Positions 8,371-16,020 of a DNA stretch of 64,000 nt are shown one piece after another; position 1 is the first letter of the stretch, and the number at the start of each line of letters is the position of its first letter. The notes under the pieces were generated by a model. The model was not told where the DNA came from. It saw nothing but the letters and a program-made list of their open reading frames with translations, and searched no databases. Origin of the DNA: HO2-45-11b sp964450915 (GTDB taxonomy: Bacteria > Patescibacteriota > Andersenbacteria > UBA10190); assembly GCA_964450915.1 (NCBI GenBank), contig CAYVFG010000001.1, forward strand, positions 62,001 through 126,000. Direction: 5' to 3'. A program made the position numbers and the translations under genes.

Positions 8371-9366
8371 ATGGGGAGACCTTTAACGCTGTTTACCGGC
8401 CAATGGGCTGACATGACGCTCGAGGCTCTATGCAAGTTGGCAAAAGACATGGGCTATGATGGCCTGGAGCTTGCTTGCTGGGGCGACCATTTCGAGGTCG
8501 ACAAGGCAATGTCCGATGAAGGCTATTGCGCCCGCAAGCGCGACTTGTTGGAGAAACACGGCCTGCAATGCTTCGCGATCTCGAATCACCTGGTCGGCCA
8601 AGCCGTGTTGGACAACATCGATGCCCGCCACAAAAACATTCTTCCTCCATACGTTTGGAAAGATGGCAACCCCGCAGGAGTGAACGAGCGAGCGATTGAA
8701 GAAATGAAGAACACGGCGCGTGCCGCTCAAAGGATGGGCGTCGGAGTGGTCAACGGCTTCACCGGCTCCAGCATCTGGCACCTGATCTACGACTTCCCGC
8801 CAACGCCGAAATCGATGTATGACGACGGCTTCAAGTTGCTGGCGGAACGATGGAACCCGATCCTGGACGTGTTCCAGGAATGCGGCATCAAGTTCGCATT
8901 GGAAGTACACCCAACCGAGATCGCGTTCGACATCTACACCGCGGAACGAGCGCTGGCTGCGCTGAATAATCGCGAAGAGTTCGGCTTCAACTTTGACCCC
9001 AGCCATCTGATTTGGCAAGGAGTTGACCCTGCCGAATTCATTCGCTACTTCCCAACTCGCATCTATCACGTCCACATGAAGGACGCGAAGGTGACGCTCA
9101 ACGGACGTTCCGGAATCTTGGCAAGCCACCTGCCCTTCGGCGATCAGCGCCGAGGGTGGGACTTCCGCAGCATGGGCCGCGGCGGAGTCAACTTCGAAGA
9201 AATCATCCGCGCCCTCAACGCCGCCAAGTACTCAGGCCCGCTATCGGTTGAATGGGAAGACACGGGGATGGATCGCGAGCACGGCGCCCGCGAATCGTGC
9301 CAGTACGTCAAGCAGATCGATTTCGCACCTTCCGCCCGAGCGTTCGACGCCGCATTTGCAGGATAG
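8371..9366 (+). CDS. Sugar phosphate isomerase/epimerase-like TIM barrel
   Basis: 331 residues of the AP endonuclease 2/xylose-isomerase-like family. Metal ligands appear in order as VHPTE, NFDPSH, HVHMKD and VEWED. Family members isomerise or epimerise sugars or inositol derivatives; the substrate is unknown here. The start is fixed by GAGGAG 9 nt before ATG 8371. The gene is visibly GC-richer than its neighbours and uses C/G-ending codons, has a strong SD and a long leader, and ends at its own terminator. All this suggests lateral acquisition. It forms a monocistronic unit. Confidence 0.85.
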   Translation: MGRPLTLFTGQWADMTLEALCKLAKDMGYDGLELACWGDHFEVDKAMSDEGYCARKRDLLEKHGLQCFAISNHLVGQAVLDNIDARHKNILPPYVWKDGNPAGVNERAIEEMKNTARAAQRMGVGVVNGFTGSSIWHLIYDFPPTPKSMYDDGFKLLAERWNPILDVFQECGIKFALEVHPTEIAFDIYTAERALAALNNREEFGFNFDPSHLIWQGVDPAEFIRYFPTRIYHVHMKDAKVTLNGRSGILASHLPFGDQRRGWDFRSMGRGGVNFEEIIRALNAAKYSGPLSVEWEDTGMDREHGARESCQYVKQIDFAPSARAFDAAFAG

Positions 9367-9398
9367 AACCCTCGCCACAATAACGCTGCTCATTACAC

Positions 9399-9432
9399 CC
9401 GCAGGAATTCACCTCGAATCCTGCGGTTTTTT
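9399..9432 (+). terminator. Terminator of the isomerase-like gene
   Basis: CCGCAGGA, 12-nt loop, TCCTGCGG and a run of T, 33 bases after the stop. Confidence 0.9.
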
Positions 9433-9464
9433 ATTCCAAGAAAAATAGTAATGCGAAAATTTCC

Positions 9465-9878
9465 TCATCCCATTTCTCTGGCAAGCCATTCTTTCACCTG
9501 AGCATGGCTGTTGGCGTACGCATCCCACACGGAAACAGACCATTGCGATACGAGTGCATTGCGAGCCTCTCCTGGATGGGCTTGCAACACATCAGCGACT
9601 GTTATATTACCCCTATGTTTGGGCAATAAAAAAGTTGGGAGAGGCCTTTTCTTTTTCGCTAACTCTATATGGGCTAATTGCACCATTCTTCCAGAAAAAT
9701 TCCTTTCGTTATGCAAATACAGCCCCATCAACGCGAATGCGATCGTAATAGGTTTTGTGGATTCGTCCGCATGCTGAGCAGCGTATGCATCAACAGCATA
9801 TTGATGAATAAATTCAGGATCACGAAGAGAAAGCGTGTAATACGACAATTGGTCGTATAGCTCTTGCTGAGAATCCAT
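9465..9878 (-). CDS. DUF5946 family protein
   Basis: 137 residues. The segment HQYAVDAYAAQHADESTKP, followed by FALMGLYLHNERNFSG and a C-terminal WSVSVWDAY, matches what I know of the DUF5946 family, which has no assigned function. No membrane segment or signal. It begins 4 bases after the stop of the upstream gene and has no SD, so translation is probably coupled. Last gene of the operon running from 10724 to 9465. Confidence 0.7.
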   Translation of the reverse strand: MDSQQELYDQLSYYTLSLRDPEFIHQYAVDAYAAQHADESTKPITIAFALMGLYLHNERNFSGRMVQLAHIELAKKKRPLPTFLLPKHRGNITVADVLQAHPGEARNALVSQWSVSVWDAYANSHAQVKEWLAREMG

Positions 9879-9882
9879 ACGC

Positions 9883-10476
9883 TTACTGGAACGTCACCGT
9901 CTGCGCAATTTGGTCAAGGATCGTATCCGGAGTAAACGTATCGCGCTCCGCTTGGCATTCTTGCTGTTTCGGCTGGTCATAATTTGCGCACTGCACAAAT
10001 CGAAGAGAAAACGTCAAGATAACAGTTGCATCCCCCTTGTACCACGCATATGCATATTGAGTATAAACGCTTCCCGCAGCGCCTTCGGATTCAGTAGTCA
10101 CGCAATACGTAATGCCGTTAATTATTTTCTGCTCTGTCTTTCCTGCTCGCGCCGTCTGGGAACCAGCTTGCGTGCATGCGAACGGTTCATGCACTACCTG
10201 GATTTTGGGCGGCCAATCGACCAAACTGATATATTTCGTTGGAATAGTGGGCGGATATTGGAATGAAGCGTGCGCAGATGCATCAACAGCTGCTTTCCAA
10301 TCCGCATGAGCCATAGGCGTAGCGCTCGGAGACGTCGCTGGAGCCATGGTTGGTGCAATAGTTGGGGTATTGGAAGCGGGCACAGACACGCGTTGATTTG
10401 CGCCATACCACACGGCAAGCGCAATACCTGCAATAATGATCAATGCCGCCGCCGCATACGTAAGAGAGTTTTTCAT
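9883..10476 (-). CDS. Membrane-anchored extracytoplasmic protein, unknown function
   Basis: 197 residues: N-terminal membrane segment (about residues 5-25), a Thr/Pro/Ala-rich linker (about 30-55), then a soluble domain with four cysteines (CTQAG, YCVTTE, FVQCAN, QECQAE) that could form disulfides outside the cell. I do not recognise the domain. The start overlaps the stop of the DUF4342 gene as ATGA, and the DUF5946 gene follows 4 bases after, so all three are translated together. Confidence 0.65.
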   Translation of the reverse strand: MKNSLTYAAAALIIIAGIALAVWYGANQRVSVPASNTPTIAPTMAPATSPSATPMAHADWKAAVDASAHASFQYPPTIPTKYISLVDWPPKIQVVHEPFACTQAGSQTARAGKTEQKIINGITYCVTTESEGAAGSVYTQYAYAWYKGDATVILTFSLRFVQCANYDQPKQQECQAERDTFTPDTILDQIAQTVTFQ

Positions 10477-10724
10477 ACTCTGCGCTCCACAACAATAGTG
10501 CACTTGGTAACAAGCGCCGCAAGAGCGCCTACAGCAGCAAGCACTGGAGCCAGTACAGTTCCGATTATTGCAACCGTAAGAGGAATAACTATTAACACCA
10601 CTCCGTTCTCATCTTTAATAGTAATTCTGCGAACGTTTCCTTCTTTAATAAGACGCTTGATCGTCTCGACGATTCTATCTCCATCCATCTTAAATTCTTC
10701 TTGAGTTGTTTTTTCTTCATGCAT
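10473..10724 (-). CDS. DUF4342 family protein
   Basis: 83 residues. The pattern EEFKMDGDRIVETIKRLIKEGNVRRI, a hydrophobic IPLTVAIIGTVLAPVLAAVGALAALV segment and the ending CTIVVERR are the DUF4342 signature (small proteins of unknown role, likely membrane-associated). First gene of a three-gene operon. ATG 10724 sits 6 nt after a TACGGT box; no SD. Confidence 0.85.
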   Translation of the reverse strand: MHEEKTTQEEFKMDGDRIVETIKRLIKEGNVRRITIKDENGVVLIVIPLTVAIIGTVLAPVLAAVGALAALVTKCTIVVERRV

Positions 10725-10730
10725 ATATAT

Positions 10731-10780
10731 ACCGTACGCTCCCTGATTCCTATTGCAAGGTATTTCGGCTACCATATACA
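10731..10780. promoter_or_regulatory. Divergent leaderless promoters sharing one palindromic -35
   Basis: TTGCAA at 10753-10758 is its own reverse complement. Reading right, a 16-nt spacer leads to TATACA (10775-10780) and 9 nt to the ATG of the Gmad2 gene. Reading left, 16 nt leads to TACGGT (10731-10736) and 6 nt to the ATG of the DUF4342 gene. The two promoters appear to share the same -35 hexamer. Confidence 0.5.
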
Positions 10781-10789
10781 CATCACTTT

Positions 10790-11266
10790 ATGAACATGCT
10801 TCTCAAAGTACTTGCCATAACGCTGCTAGCTGCCGCAATAGTTATAGGCATACTCACCCTCAATTGGCGCACGCAAGTCGCACAAGCGCCAACCCCTCTG
10901 CCCGCATCTCCTCAACCAAGCATCAGCAACAACCCGGAAAAATCAGACACCATTCGAGTTACAACCCCGCAACCCAACGAAATAATCGCCAGCCCTATTA
11001 GCATCACCGGGGAAGCTCGAGGAACATGGTTTTTCGAAGCATCATTCCCTATTCAGCTTGAAGATGCCTCGGGGAAAATAATTGCATCAACAACGGCACA
11101 AGCTCAAAGCGACTGGATGACGACTGACTTTGTTCCGTTCAAAGCAACTCTTGCTGCTCCTCTAAAATTTACTGGCTCCGCCACCCTTGTACTGAAAAAA
11201 GACAATCCGTCCGGATTGCCGCAAAACGACGAAACATTCAAAATTCCCATCACCGTAAAAAAGTAA
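10790..11266 (+). CDS. Gmad2 immunoglobulin-like domain protein, membrane-anchored
   Basis: 158 residues. Residues 5-25 are an N-terminal membrane anchor, followed by a Pro/Ser linker. From about residue 55 a Gmad2 domain runs to the end, recognisable by VTTPQPNEIIASPISITGEA, GTWFFEASFPIQLEDASG, SDWMTTDFVPF and DNPSGLP. The domain is known from spore-germination-associated and other exported proteins and probably binds or packs at the cell surface. No SD; leaderless-type promoter shared with the divergent operon. Confidence 0.82.
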   Translation: MNMLLKVLAITLLAAAIVIGILTLNWRTQVAQAPTPLPASPQPSISNNPEKSDTIRVTTPQPNEIIASPISITGEARGTWFFEASFPIQLEDASGKIIASTTAQAQSDWMTTDFVPFKATLAAPLKFTGSATLVLKKDNPSGLPQNDETFKIPITVKK

Positions 11267-11399
11267 TAAAAAAACTCCGACAGCATATAGCCATTGGAGT
11301 ATCAATCTACGTTACTATCTTTGGCACCCCCTACCTTCCCTTCGATGCAGGTTCGTAGCAAAACTTCTGCGCTATTCGATATATTTCCTATCCGAGTAT

Positions 11400-11609
11400 T
11401 CAATCGCCATTCCTTGAAGTATTCGGGAAAAGAACGGCAATGATAAGAAAATATGGCCACCACTTGGCTCCATCAAATCGCTCCGCATGCGTATCTCCTG
11501 TATTGGTAAACCAAAAGAAGATATATGCGAAGATGAAACCCAAGGGATATAAGAAGATTATTCCAAAAAGAACGAAACTGCCGATCAAATCACCATTGCT
11601 TGAATTCAT
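11400..11609 (-). CDS. Small membrane protein, two segments
   Basis: 69 residues with membrane segments at about 10-33 and 48-60 separated by FTNTGDTHAERFDGAKWW. Not recognised. AGGA lies 8-9 nt before the ATG and a good promoter (TTTACA-17-TATAAA, 11661-11689) lies about 50 nt upstream, so the gene is likely real. The 130 bases between the Gmad2 stop and this stop show nothing clear. Confidence 0.6.
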   Translation of the reverse strand: MNSSNGDLIGSFVLFGIIFLYPLGFIFAYIFFWFTNTGDTHAERFDGAKWWPYFLIIAVLFPNTSRNGD

Positions 11610-11660
11610 GTCGATATTCCTTTTTTAAGTGTTCAGACAGATCGTATCAAACTCTTACTT

Positions 11661-11741
11661 TTTATACAGTATTTCCATGAAAATGTAAACTACAGGAAAA
11701 ACAAAGATTTGCTTTACAAAATAGATAAAATAATCTATAGT
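11661..11741. promoter_or_regulatory. Divergent promoters for the small membrane protein and ATP-grasp genes
   Basis: Minus strand: TTTACA (11684-11689), 17 nt, TATAAA (11661-11666). Plus strand: TTTACA (11713-11718), 17 nt, TATAGT (11736-11741). Both give leaders of about 45-70 nt, unlike most genes here. Confidence 0.6.
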
Positions 11742-11751
11742 ATGAAAGATA

Positions 11752-11803
11752 GCCTATTACGGTCATTTATGACTGTTTTCGCAAGAATTTTTTAAGAATA
11801 GGC
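11752..11803 (+). promoter_or_regulatory. Structured 5' leader of the ATP-grasp gene
   Basis: Inverted repeat GCCTATT (11752-11758) and AATAGGC (11797-11803), with a smaller GTCAT-TT-ATGAC palindrome inside. It ends 10 nt before the ATG, so folding would cover the translation start region. Regulatory meaning is inferred. Confidence 0.35.
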
Positions 11804-11813
11804 AATTAACACT

Positions 11814-12839
11814 ATGGTATCAGCCCAAGAGCTAGAAAATATACGCGTGCCTACGTTTTCGATTTCCACATCGCTCATCATCAATGCTGCACGCGAAAAA
11901 GGGCTTACATTTGAACCGCTTCCCGAGCGGGCATTTCGCATATCCAAAGGCGTAACGTCCCATTACTTCAAAGGGACAAGCTTTCCCTGCAATAACATGG
12001 TTGCTTCCCAGCTTTCCAATAACAAATACTTCCTGAGAAAGGTGCTGAAAAAACACAATATTCCTGCGCCCAAGACAATTCGACTTCAGTATGCATCCCA
12101 ATGGGAAAAAGCAATCGCCGGATCGCTCAAGTTTCCACTGGTCGTAAAACCGACATCGGCCTCCCATGCGCACGGCTCATCCATGAATATTATTTCCGCC
12201 GACGAATTGCGTCGAGCAGTACGCCGAGCATTTGATTATATGAAAAAAAATAACGCTGGAACACGAGTGCTGGTCGAAGAATTTTTTGAGGGCAACGATC
12301 TTCGCTTCTTTGTTATCGGAAATAAAGTTGTATCCGTAGTACAGCGGGAACCTGCGTATGTCATCGGCGATGGCGTAAGCAAGATTCGAAAACTTATCAC
12401 CAACTTCAACCAAGAATGGCGTTCGCCCATTAAGTATGACTTGCCCCTATGCCCAATCCCCATAGATACGGAAACAGCACGGCGCCTGCATAGGCAGAAA
12501 AAGACGCTTAACTCCATCCCGAAAAAAGGAGAAAAAGTCACGTTGCGATGGAACGCAAACGTGAGTACTGGGGGAAGAGCTATCGATGTGACAGACATCG
12601 TGCATCCAAACCTCAAAAAAATTGCTATTCAAATAGCGCATATAGCAAAGCTTGAAATCACTGGCGTGGATATTCTATGCAAAGATATCACCTCAAAAGA
12701 TACTTCCGCAAAAAATATTTGCGTATTGGAAACAAACGACTCGCCGGGTATCGACATCCATCACTTTCCATTTGAAGGCAAGGGCAAAAATATATCATCA
12801 ATGATTTTAGATTATATATTTGACATTTATCATAAATAG
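11814..12839 (+). CDS. ATP-grasp ligase, cyanophycin synthetase/GshF-like
   Basis: 341 residues. The ATP-grasp fold is shown by FPLVVKPTSASHAHGSS (nucleotide-binding lysine and Gly/Ser loop), VLVEEFFEGNDLRFFVIG, the later NVSTGGRAIDVTD, and VLETNDSPGID (metal ligands). This arrangement resembles the C-terminal ATP-grasp module of bifunctional glutathione synthetase (GshF) and cyanophycin synthetase, which join an amino acid to a peptide carboxylate. Here the module stands alone, without the Mur-ligase or glutamate-cysteine ligase partner. Substrate unknown. Monocistronic, with a structured leader. Confidence 0.75.
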   Translation: MVSAQELENIRVPTFSISTSLIINAAREKGLTFEPLPERAFRISKGVTSHYFKGTSFPCNNMVASQLSNNKYFLRKVLKKHNIPAPKTIRLQYASQWEKAIAGSLKFPLVVKPTSASHAHGSSMNIISADELRRAVRRAFDYMKKNNAGTRVLVEEFFEGNDLRFFVIGNKVVSVVQREPAYVIGDGVSKIRKLITNFNQEWRSPIKYDLPLCPIPIDTETARRLHRQKKTLNSIPKKGEKVTLRWNANVSTGGRAIDVTDIVHPNLKKIAIQIAHIAKLEITGVDILCKDITSKDTSAKNICVLETNDSPGIDIHHFPFEGKGKNISSMILDYIFDIYHK

Positions 12840-12848
12840 TGCTAAAAT
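12820..12848 (+). promoter_or_regulatory. Promoter for the gene at 12907
   Basis: TTGACA, 17-nt spacer, TAAAAT, straddling the stop of the ATP-grasp gene. A small CCTGA-AAT-TCAGG hairpin follows in the leader. Confidence 0.6.
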
Positions 12849-12906
12849 TTATTGTTCCTGAAATTCAGGCTTTTCAACCCTCCACCTGCCCCTTAAAAGG
12901 AAATCC

Positions 12907-13221
12907 GTGAACGAAAACCCTGCCCTCCAGTCGCTGGTAGTGATGTGCGTAATCATGGCCGGGTTTGGGATCATAATCAAACATGACCCATTCTGGCTCA
13001 TCCGGCCTATCGGAAGATACGCCGGCAAGCTGGCAAAGCGCTTTATCGGCGCATCCTACAGGCTCTCAAAGCGATTAACAGTTTCGCTTTGGAAAATCAT
13101 GATAAATCAGCACAACGCAATCATTACGAGAATCGTTTGCGGAGTTGCAATGGTTCCATTAGCCATAGCAACAGCAATACTATTCCTCCCCGCCGACTTA
13201 ATTGGCAGCGGAAAGAAGTAA
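12907..13221 (+). CDS. Small two-segment membrane protein
   Basis: 104 residues with hydrophobic segments at about 8-25 and 78-96 and a basic amphipathic middle (RPIGRYAGKLAKRF, SYRLSKRLTVSLWK). Not recognised. The start codon is GTG, chosen because AAGGA lies 5-6 nt upstream and because a near-consensus promoter and a double terminator bracket exactly this frame. Confidence 0.6.
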   Translation: MNENPALQSLVVMCVIMAGFGIIIKHDPFWLIRPIGRYAGKLAKRFIGASYRLSKRLTVSLWKIMINQHNAIITRIVCGVAMVPLAIATAILFLPADLIGSGKK

Positions 13222-13284
13222 GAGAGGCACTCGCATACTGCCTCTCGCACACATCGCCCAATGTTTACATCTGGGCGATTTTTT
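13222..13284 (+). terminator. Double hairpin terminator
   Basis: First hairpin GAGAGGCA/TGCCTCTC (13222-13246). Second hairpin ATCGCCCA/TGGGCGAT (13253-13279) followed by six T. It ends the gene at 12907-13221. Confidence 0.85.
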
Positions 13285-13289
13285 ATGTA

Positions 13290-13334
13290 AAAAAAGAACC
13301 CGGCCTGTTTGCATTGGGGCAAACAGAGCGCGGG
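13290..13334 (-). terminator. Terminator of the secreted-protein gene
   Basis: Minus strand CCCG...CTGTTTGC, 6-nt loop, GCAAACAG...CGGG, then TTCTTTTTTT. Confidence 0.8.
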
Positions 13335-13382
13335 TTACAAGGATCAGACGGAAATCGCACTTTTCACCAGGAGCCGGCGGTG

Positions 13383-13754
13383 TTAGGTGCGGACGACCGA
13401 GGTACGGGGTTGGTGGGTCACGACGAGGCCGTATTTCGCAGTGGCGCAGACCTTGGTAATGGCACACTCGAAGTCATGAGCCGTCGGCGACGTCTTTGCC
13501 GAGGTCTTCTGCGTCAAAAGGTCCTTGTGGATTGAGCTGATGATCGCGGTACTCGGCGCGACGGCAATGTCGGGCAGGACGACCGGAGCTTGGGCCATTT
13601 CGCTTTGCAGCAGCAGCAGATTAACCTGGCCGGCAGTGGCCTTTTCGACGACGTTCGCACCCTTGGCGACGGCGGAACCACACAGCAGCAAACCGACGGA
13701 TAGCACGCAGACGCAAAAGGCAATCGGGACAAAATGACCACACGCACGTTTCAT
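13383..13754 (-). CDS. Small secreted protein, unknown function
   Basis: 123 residues. A signal peptide covers about residues 1-31 (KR start, long hydrophobic core, GSAVAKG). The mature part has no recognised domain and two cysteines near the C-terminus (FECAITKVCA). ATG 13754 has GGAGG 6-7 nt upstream. The gene is distinctly GC-rich, with a long SD-containing leader, like the isomerase-like gene at 8371, and may be acquired. Confidence 0.6.
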   Translation of the reverse strand: MKRACGHFVPIAFCVCVLSVGLLLCGSAVAKGANVVEKATAGQVNLLLLQSEMAQAPVVLPDIAVAPSTAIISSIHKDLLTQKTSAKTSPTAHDFECAITKVCATAKYGLVVTHQPRTSVVRT

Positions 13755-13893
13755 AGGACCTCCAGAGAAACTTTTTCCGAAACAACAACCAACCAAACAC
13801 GTGAGCTACTGCTTGAACTAATCTTAGGACAAGAAGTCTCCTTTCAATGCTTCTTTGTTTGTGAATGTTCAAGAGTAACCAGGCAACTTCTGC

Positions 13894-13921
13894 AGTATAT
13901 ATAGCCTATATTTTTCGTCAA
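13894..13921 (-). promoter_or_regulatory. Promoter of the secreted-protein gene
   Basis: Minus strand TTGACG, 16-nt spacer, TATACT, giving a leader of about 130 nt before ATG 13754. The leader contains no ORF I would defend. Confidence 0.5.
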
Positions 13922-14075
13922 GCAATTTTTCCATAAAAGAAAAAGCAGGGCATTCTTACCCAAATGTCAATTTATCAATTTTTTGTCAAGAAATAAGATT
14001 TATACACAAATAGTTGCATATACTATGCCTTTTAGTGCTAGAATATGAAGGTAGATTTTCTAACGTCACCATACT

Positions 14076-14324
14076 ATGGCAAATGCAGCATTTATGAAAC
14101 CGATGACAATCAGCGCAGACCTTGCGACGGTTGTTGGAACAGGGCCAATGCCCCGATCAGAAGTAGTTAAGAAATTGTGGGAATATATCAAGAAACACGA
14201 TCTTCAAGATCCTGCAAACAAGCGAAACATCAATGCAGACGAAAACTTAAAGAAAGTATTCGGCGGCAAAGAAGTGGTAAATATGTTTGAAATGACAAAG
14301 CTCGTTTCAGCGCATCTATCATAA
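14076..14324 (+). CDS. SWIB/MDM2-domain protein
   Basis: 82 residues that are almost entirely a SWIB domain: MKPMTISADLATVVGTGPMPRSEVVKKLWEYIKKHDLQDPANKRNI, then DENLKKVFGGKEVVNMFEMTKLVSAHL. In eukaryotes the domain belongs to SWI/SNF chromatin complexes; bacterial copies are known mainly from Chlamydiae and a few other groups and are thought to bind DNA or protein partners. Monocistronic, with TAGAAT about 30 nt upstream and a strong bidirectional terminator after it. Confidence 0.92.
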   Translation: MANAAFMKPMTISADLATVVGTGPMPRSEVVKKLWEYIKKHDLQDPANKRNINADENLKKVFGGKEVVNMFEMTKLVSAHLS

Positions 14325-14336
14325 GAATTCAAGAAG

Positions 14337-14373
14337 ATATAAAACACCCCGCACTAAGCGGGGTGTTTTATAT
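14337..14373. terminator. Bidirectional terminator between the SWIB and TMEM175 genes
   Basis: A perfect 16-bp stem, with AAAACACCCCGC as the inner arm and a 5-nt loop, that has a T run on either strand. It ends both the SWIB transcript and the convergent transcript whose stop is at 14373. Confidence 0.95.
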
Positions 14374-14981
14374 TATAAATATTTTTCAATTCTCTGATCA
14401 GGAATAAACCATAAGACAATTACAAACACAATGAGGATGTCGGAAATAATAGGTTGATACCATGCAGCTATAAGCGCAAGAGCATAACTGATAAGAGACA
14501 CTAGCCCCTTGCGGCTACTGCGAAATTCCTGCTCTAACTTTTCTCTCTTGGTTGCATGGGCGATTACTTGCGACTGCAACAGGGCATATGAAAGGGCGCA
14601 CATGAGTAGCACCGCAGCATACACTGCCGTAGGTGCATGCTCGCTGTAGCTTGCACCCAGCCAGCCAGTACTAAAGGGAATCAGCGAAAGCCAGAAAAGA
14701 AGATTTATATTAGCCCACATAATACCCGCGCTAACATGCTTTGTTGCGCGCAATAGGTGATGATGATTATTCCAGTACGTGCCTATCGTATGAAAGCTGA
14801 TAATGTATGCGATAAAAAGCGGTACCAGCGGCTGCAGCGCGGAGAAACTATGGCTCTCAGGTATACGCAATTCCAAAACGGTAATAGTAATAATAATCGC
14901 CATCACCGCATCAGAAAATGCCTCTAATCGGGCTGGGGTAAGCCCGTTATGACTCGAGGTATCATCATGCTGCTTCTTCAT
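14373..14981 (-). CDS. TMEM175-family potassium channel
   Basis: 202 residues with six hydrophobic segments. The first carries RLEAFSDAVMAIIIT, the conserved FSD filter-region motif of TMEM175. Bacterial members form tetrameric K+ channels. ATG 14981 follows the ApbE stop by 4 bases, so this is the last gene of the VOC - 46-residue protein - ApbE - TMEM175 operon. Confidence 0.88.
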   Translation of the reverse strand: MKKQHDDTSSHNGLTPARLEAFSDAVMAIIITITVLELRIPESHSFSALQPLVPLFIAYIISFHTIGTYWNNHHHLLRATKHVSAGIMWANINLLFWLSLIPFSTGWLGASYSEHAPTAVYAAVLLMCALSYALLQSQVIAHATKREKLEQEFRSSRKGLVSLISYALALIAAWYQPIISDILIVFVIVLWFIPDQRIEKYL

Positions 14982-14985
14982 AATT

Positions 14986-15870
14986 TCATGGTAGCACAGT
15001 AAAAAATTCCGCCGGAAATGCGGGCGATTTTTCCAACCTGAAATCGCTATGGATAATCGCATATTCAAACTGAAATTCATGCAAAAGTATTTCCGGGGAG
15101 GTAAAAAACAAGCATGTCGCAAGCGCGTCTGCAAGAAGCCCGGTATCCGCAACAACCCACAAGGCAATAATATGTTCTGGCGACGATAGCGTCTTCGGAT
15201 TCATAACATGATGAAATCTTCCCCATTTGCGCCTACCGGTTGCAGAACCGCAAATGCTCTGATTGCCGATAGTGGCAATCCCCACAACCTTGCCGCTATC
15301 GGCAGGATCCTCTAACCCTATGCGAACTTTTTTCCCATCAGCATCGCGATGAACAATATCGCCGCCAGCATTAATCAAAAACGAATCCACACCATCCGAC
15401 GCGAGCAAGCCGGCGATAATGTCGACCAAATACCCCTTGCCGCCAGCACCGACATCTATGATGGCGGGTTGCTTGATGGTGATCGCAGGATATTCATACT
15501 GCATAACATCCTCCCATGCAGGAACATTTCTCAGTTGCTTTTCCTGAAATGAATACGAGCTGTCATACCCGGCATCAGACAATGCATTCCCAATCAGAGG
15601 CGTAAATAGGCCATTCGTAATGTCGTAGAGCTTCTTATACAGGCTCAGCAGTTTCTGAGCATCGTCAGGCAAAGTATATTCTCCGGCATTGCGAGACATC
15701 GCCATGACCATAGAATCATCTCTGAATCGTGAATACGTTTTATCAAATTCATCTATTCTGCGCAGTATCTTTGCCTGCACATACGCGGAAACAGGCGCGC
15801 CTGCAATATCGATCTGCCAATGCGTACCGATTGCTTCAAAAGAGAAGCTATGTTGCTGAGAATCTTCCAT
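14986..15870 (-). CDS. apbE: ApbE-like FAD:protein FMN transferase
   Basis: 294-residue flavin transferase that attaches FMN to threonine or serine of target proteins. Diagnostic segments are EAIGTHWQI near the start, SRFRDDSMVMAMSRN, DVGAGGKGYLVD, INAGGDI and ADALATCLF. There is no signal peptide or lipobox, so unlike many ApbE proteins it should act inside the cell. No obvious flavoprotein target (Nqr, Rnf, fumarate reductase) is in the window. GGGAG lies about 5 nt before the ATG. Confidence 0.9.
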   Translation of the reverse strand: MEDSQQHSFSFEAIGTHWQIDIAGAPVSAYVQAKILRRIDEFDKTYSRFRDDSMVMAMSRNAGEYTLPDDAQKLLSLYKKLYDITNGLFTPLIGNALSDAGYDSSYSFQEKQLRNVPAWEDVMQYEYPAITIKQPAIIDVGAGGKGYLVDIIAGLLASDGVDSFLINAGGDIVHRDADGKKVRIGLEDPADSGKVVGIATIGNQSICGSATGRRKWGRFHHVMNPKTLSSPEHIIALWVVADTGLLADALATCLFFTSPEILLHEFQFEYAIIHSDFRLEKSPAFPAEFFTVLP

Positions 15871-15879
15871 GCATACTCC

Positions 15880-16020
15880 CTAGGAATTAAACAGGTGCAC
15901 AATACTATATGCCAACAGTCCGAATACGATAATGGCGATAATAATCCAAATCACAACCTCTTCAACCCAATGCCAAAAAGAGAATACGTAATAATCTTTT
16001 TTCTTCTCACGCTTTGCCAT
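15880..16020 (-). CDS. 46-residue single-pass membrane protein
   Basis: Lys-rich start (MAKREKKKDYY), then one strong membrane segment at about 22-43. The ATG overlaps the last 14 bases of the VOC gene, AGAGG sits about 7 nt upstream, and the ApbE SD follows its stop directly, so it is embedded in the operon. Unknown function. Confidence 0.65.
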   Translation of the reverse strand: MAKREKKKDYYVFSFWHWVEEVVIWIIIAIIVFGLLAYSIVHLFNS

